Below the pieces are notes generated by a model. That model had not been told where the DNA came from and made no database searches. It saw only the letters and a list, made by a program, of their open reading frames with translations. This document shows positions 63,678 through 64,000 of a stretch of 64,000 nt of DNA, one piece after another. How positions within the stretch are numbered: the stretch's first letter is position 1; each line of letters begins with the position of its first letter. The stretch is from CAVYUC01 sp963783085 (GTDB lineage: Bacteria; Bacteroidota; Bacteroidia; Bacteroidales; Prolixibacteraceae): contig CAWAMJ010000008.1 of NCBI GenBank assembly GCA_963783085.1, positions 372,001 through 436,000 of the forward strand, given 5' to 3'. The translations under genes were made by a program, and so were the position numbers.

Positions 63678-64000
63678 TTAGATGTAAGCAATACAATCCA
63701 TTTCAACAAGGGAATTCCCCGGCACACCGCCTTTGGCAACTGCTACGGTAGTGCGCACCGGCGGATTCTTTCCAAACCGTCCTTTATAAACTTCGTTCAT
63801 TCCCTGGTAATCAGCAATGTCATTTAAAAAAACGGATACTTTCAGCACTTTGTCCATGGATGAACCGGCTTCAATCAACCCTTTTTCCAGTTCTTTAAGT
63901 ACGATTTCGGTGTGAGCCTTAATTTCAAACGGTGCAACATGGGCGCCTTTGCCAGCAATAAATACTAAATTTCCCCACTTGGTTGCCCCGGAAAACAGGG
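63678..64000 (-). CDS. RidA/YjgF-family protein, N-terminus beyond window end
   Basis: About 107 C-terminal residues are present; the start lies outside the window. The frame reads LFSGATKWGNLVFIAGKGA, then EIVLKELEKGLIEAGSSMDKVLKVSVFLNDIADYQGMNEVY and ends PPVRTTVAVAKGGVPGNSLVEMDCIAYI, the standard RidA signature with the conserved Arg and Glu. RidA proteins hydrolyse reactive imines/enamines released by PLP dehydratases. It is 10 bp upstream of the PLP gene and presumably cotranscribed. Whether the missing N-terminus has a signal peptide would tell if it works in the periplasm with its partner. Confidence 0.9.
   Translation of the reverse strand, partial: LFSGATKWGNLVFIAGKGAHVAPFEIKAHTEIVLKELEKGLIEAGSSMDKVLKVSVFLNDIADYQGMNEVYKGRFGKNPPVRTTVAVAKGGVPGNSLVEMDCIAYI

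Overview
The window looks like chromosome of a free-living, polysaccharide-degrading member of the Bacteroidota, probably a marine or sediment Bacteroidia of the Marinilabiliales/Prolixibacteraceae type. The evidence is a type IX secretion C-terminal tail on a GH16 enzyme, sulfatases, many secreted or lipoprotein glycoside hydrolases, TAnnTTTG-type promoter boxes, weak Shine-Dalgarno sites, a class I fumarase and an alternative spermidine pathway. Taxonomy is inferred from gene content only.

Region 1 (1-2.05 kb) is the 3' part of a class A penicillin-binding protein with a one-base frameshift. Region 2 (2.18-18.9 kb) is a long plus-strand operon-like block and the most unusual part of the window. 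It holds a DeoR regulator with CGAAA-type operators, three secreted DUF1593 (nucleoside-hydrolase-fold) proteins, a DUF5060-type glycoside hydrolase lipoprotein, an FGGY kinase, a fucose/arabinose-isomerase-fold protein, a transketolase split into two genes, and a complete ribose-type ABC importer with a DUF2291 protein. I read it as extracytoplasmic release of a small, possibly furanose, sugar (apiose is one candidate). The sugar would be imported by ABC transport, isomerised to a ketose, phosphorylated and cleaved by transketolase. No SusC/SusD pair is present, which is unusual for the phylum. Two small-gene-plus-repeat modules sit inside the block: a GxxExxY protein with hairpin repeats, and a four-helix-bundle protein behind a 21-bp tandem array.

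Region 3 (18.9-21.1 kb) is a fumarase gene whose last ~45 coding bases are repeated six more times downstream in 72/98-bp steps. Region 4 (21.2-36.7 kb) holds an esterase and GH16 pair, a membrane protein/winged-helix pair, a ThuA/MFS pair, a giant AsmA/DUF748-like protein, a lipase, an SGNH hydrolase and a nitroreductase. Region 5 (35.7-39.4 kb) is a polyamine cluster (arginase-fold ureohydrolase, carboxy(nor)spermidine-type dehydrogenase and decarboxylase). Region 6 (39.4-40.3 kb) contains no protein gene but has a promoter, a ~520-nt hairpin-rich stretch and a terminator: a candidate large non-coding RNA. Region 7 (40.3-43.1 kb) has a frameshifted TonB-like protein and a POTRA/barrel outer-membrane protein.

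Region 8 (43.1-51.4 kb, minus strand) has an M23 peptidase, two sulfatases and an esterase in one tight operon, then an ABC-2 exporter and a parallel beta-helix protein. Region 9 (51.7-55 kb) has an SDR, a VOC protein and an Omp85-type barrel. Region 10 (55.2-64 kb) collects exported enzymes: a GH109-like oxidoreductase-fold glycosidase, GH5, PIG-L deacetylase, beta-propeller protein, DUF362 protein, and a signal-bearing SelA-like PLP enzyme beside a RidA protein. The set suggests amino-sugar scavenging.

Four genes (PBP, transketolase N-half, ABC ATPase, TonB) each carry one single-base frameshift with both flanks clearly homologous to the family. Assembly error is the simplest explanation. 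All calls rest on reading the sequence; no search was run.
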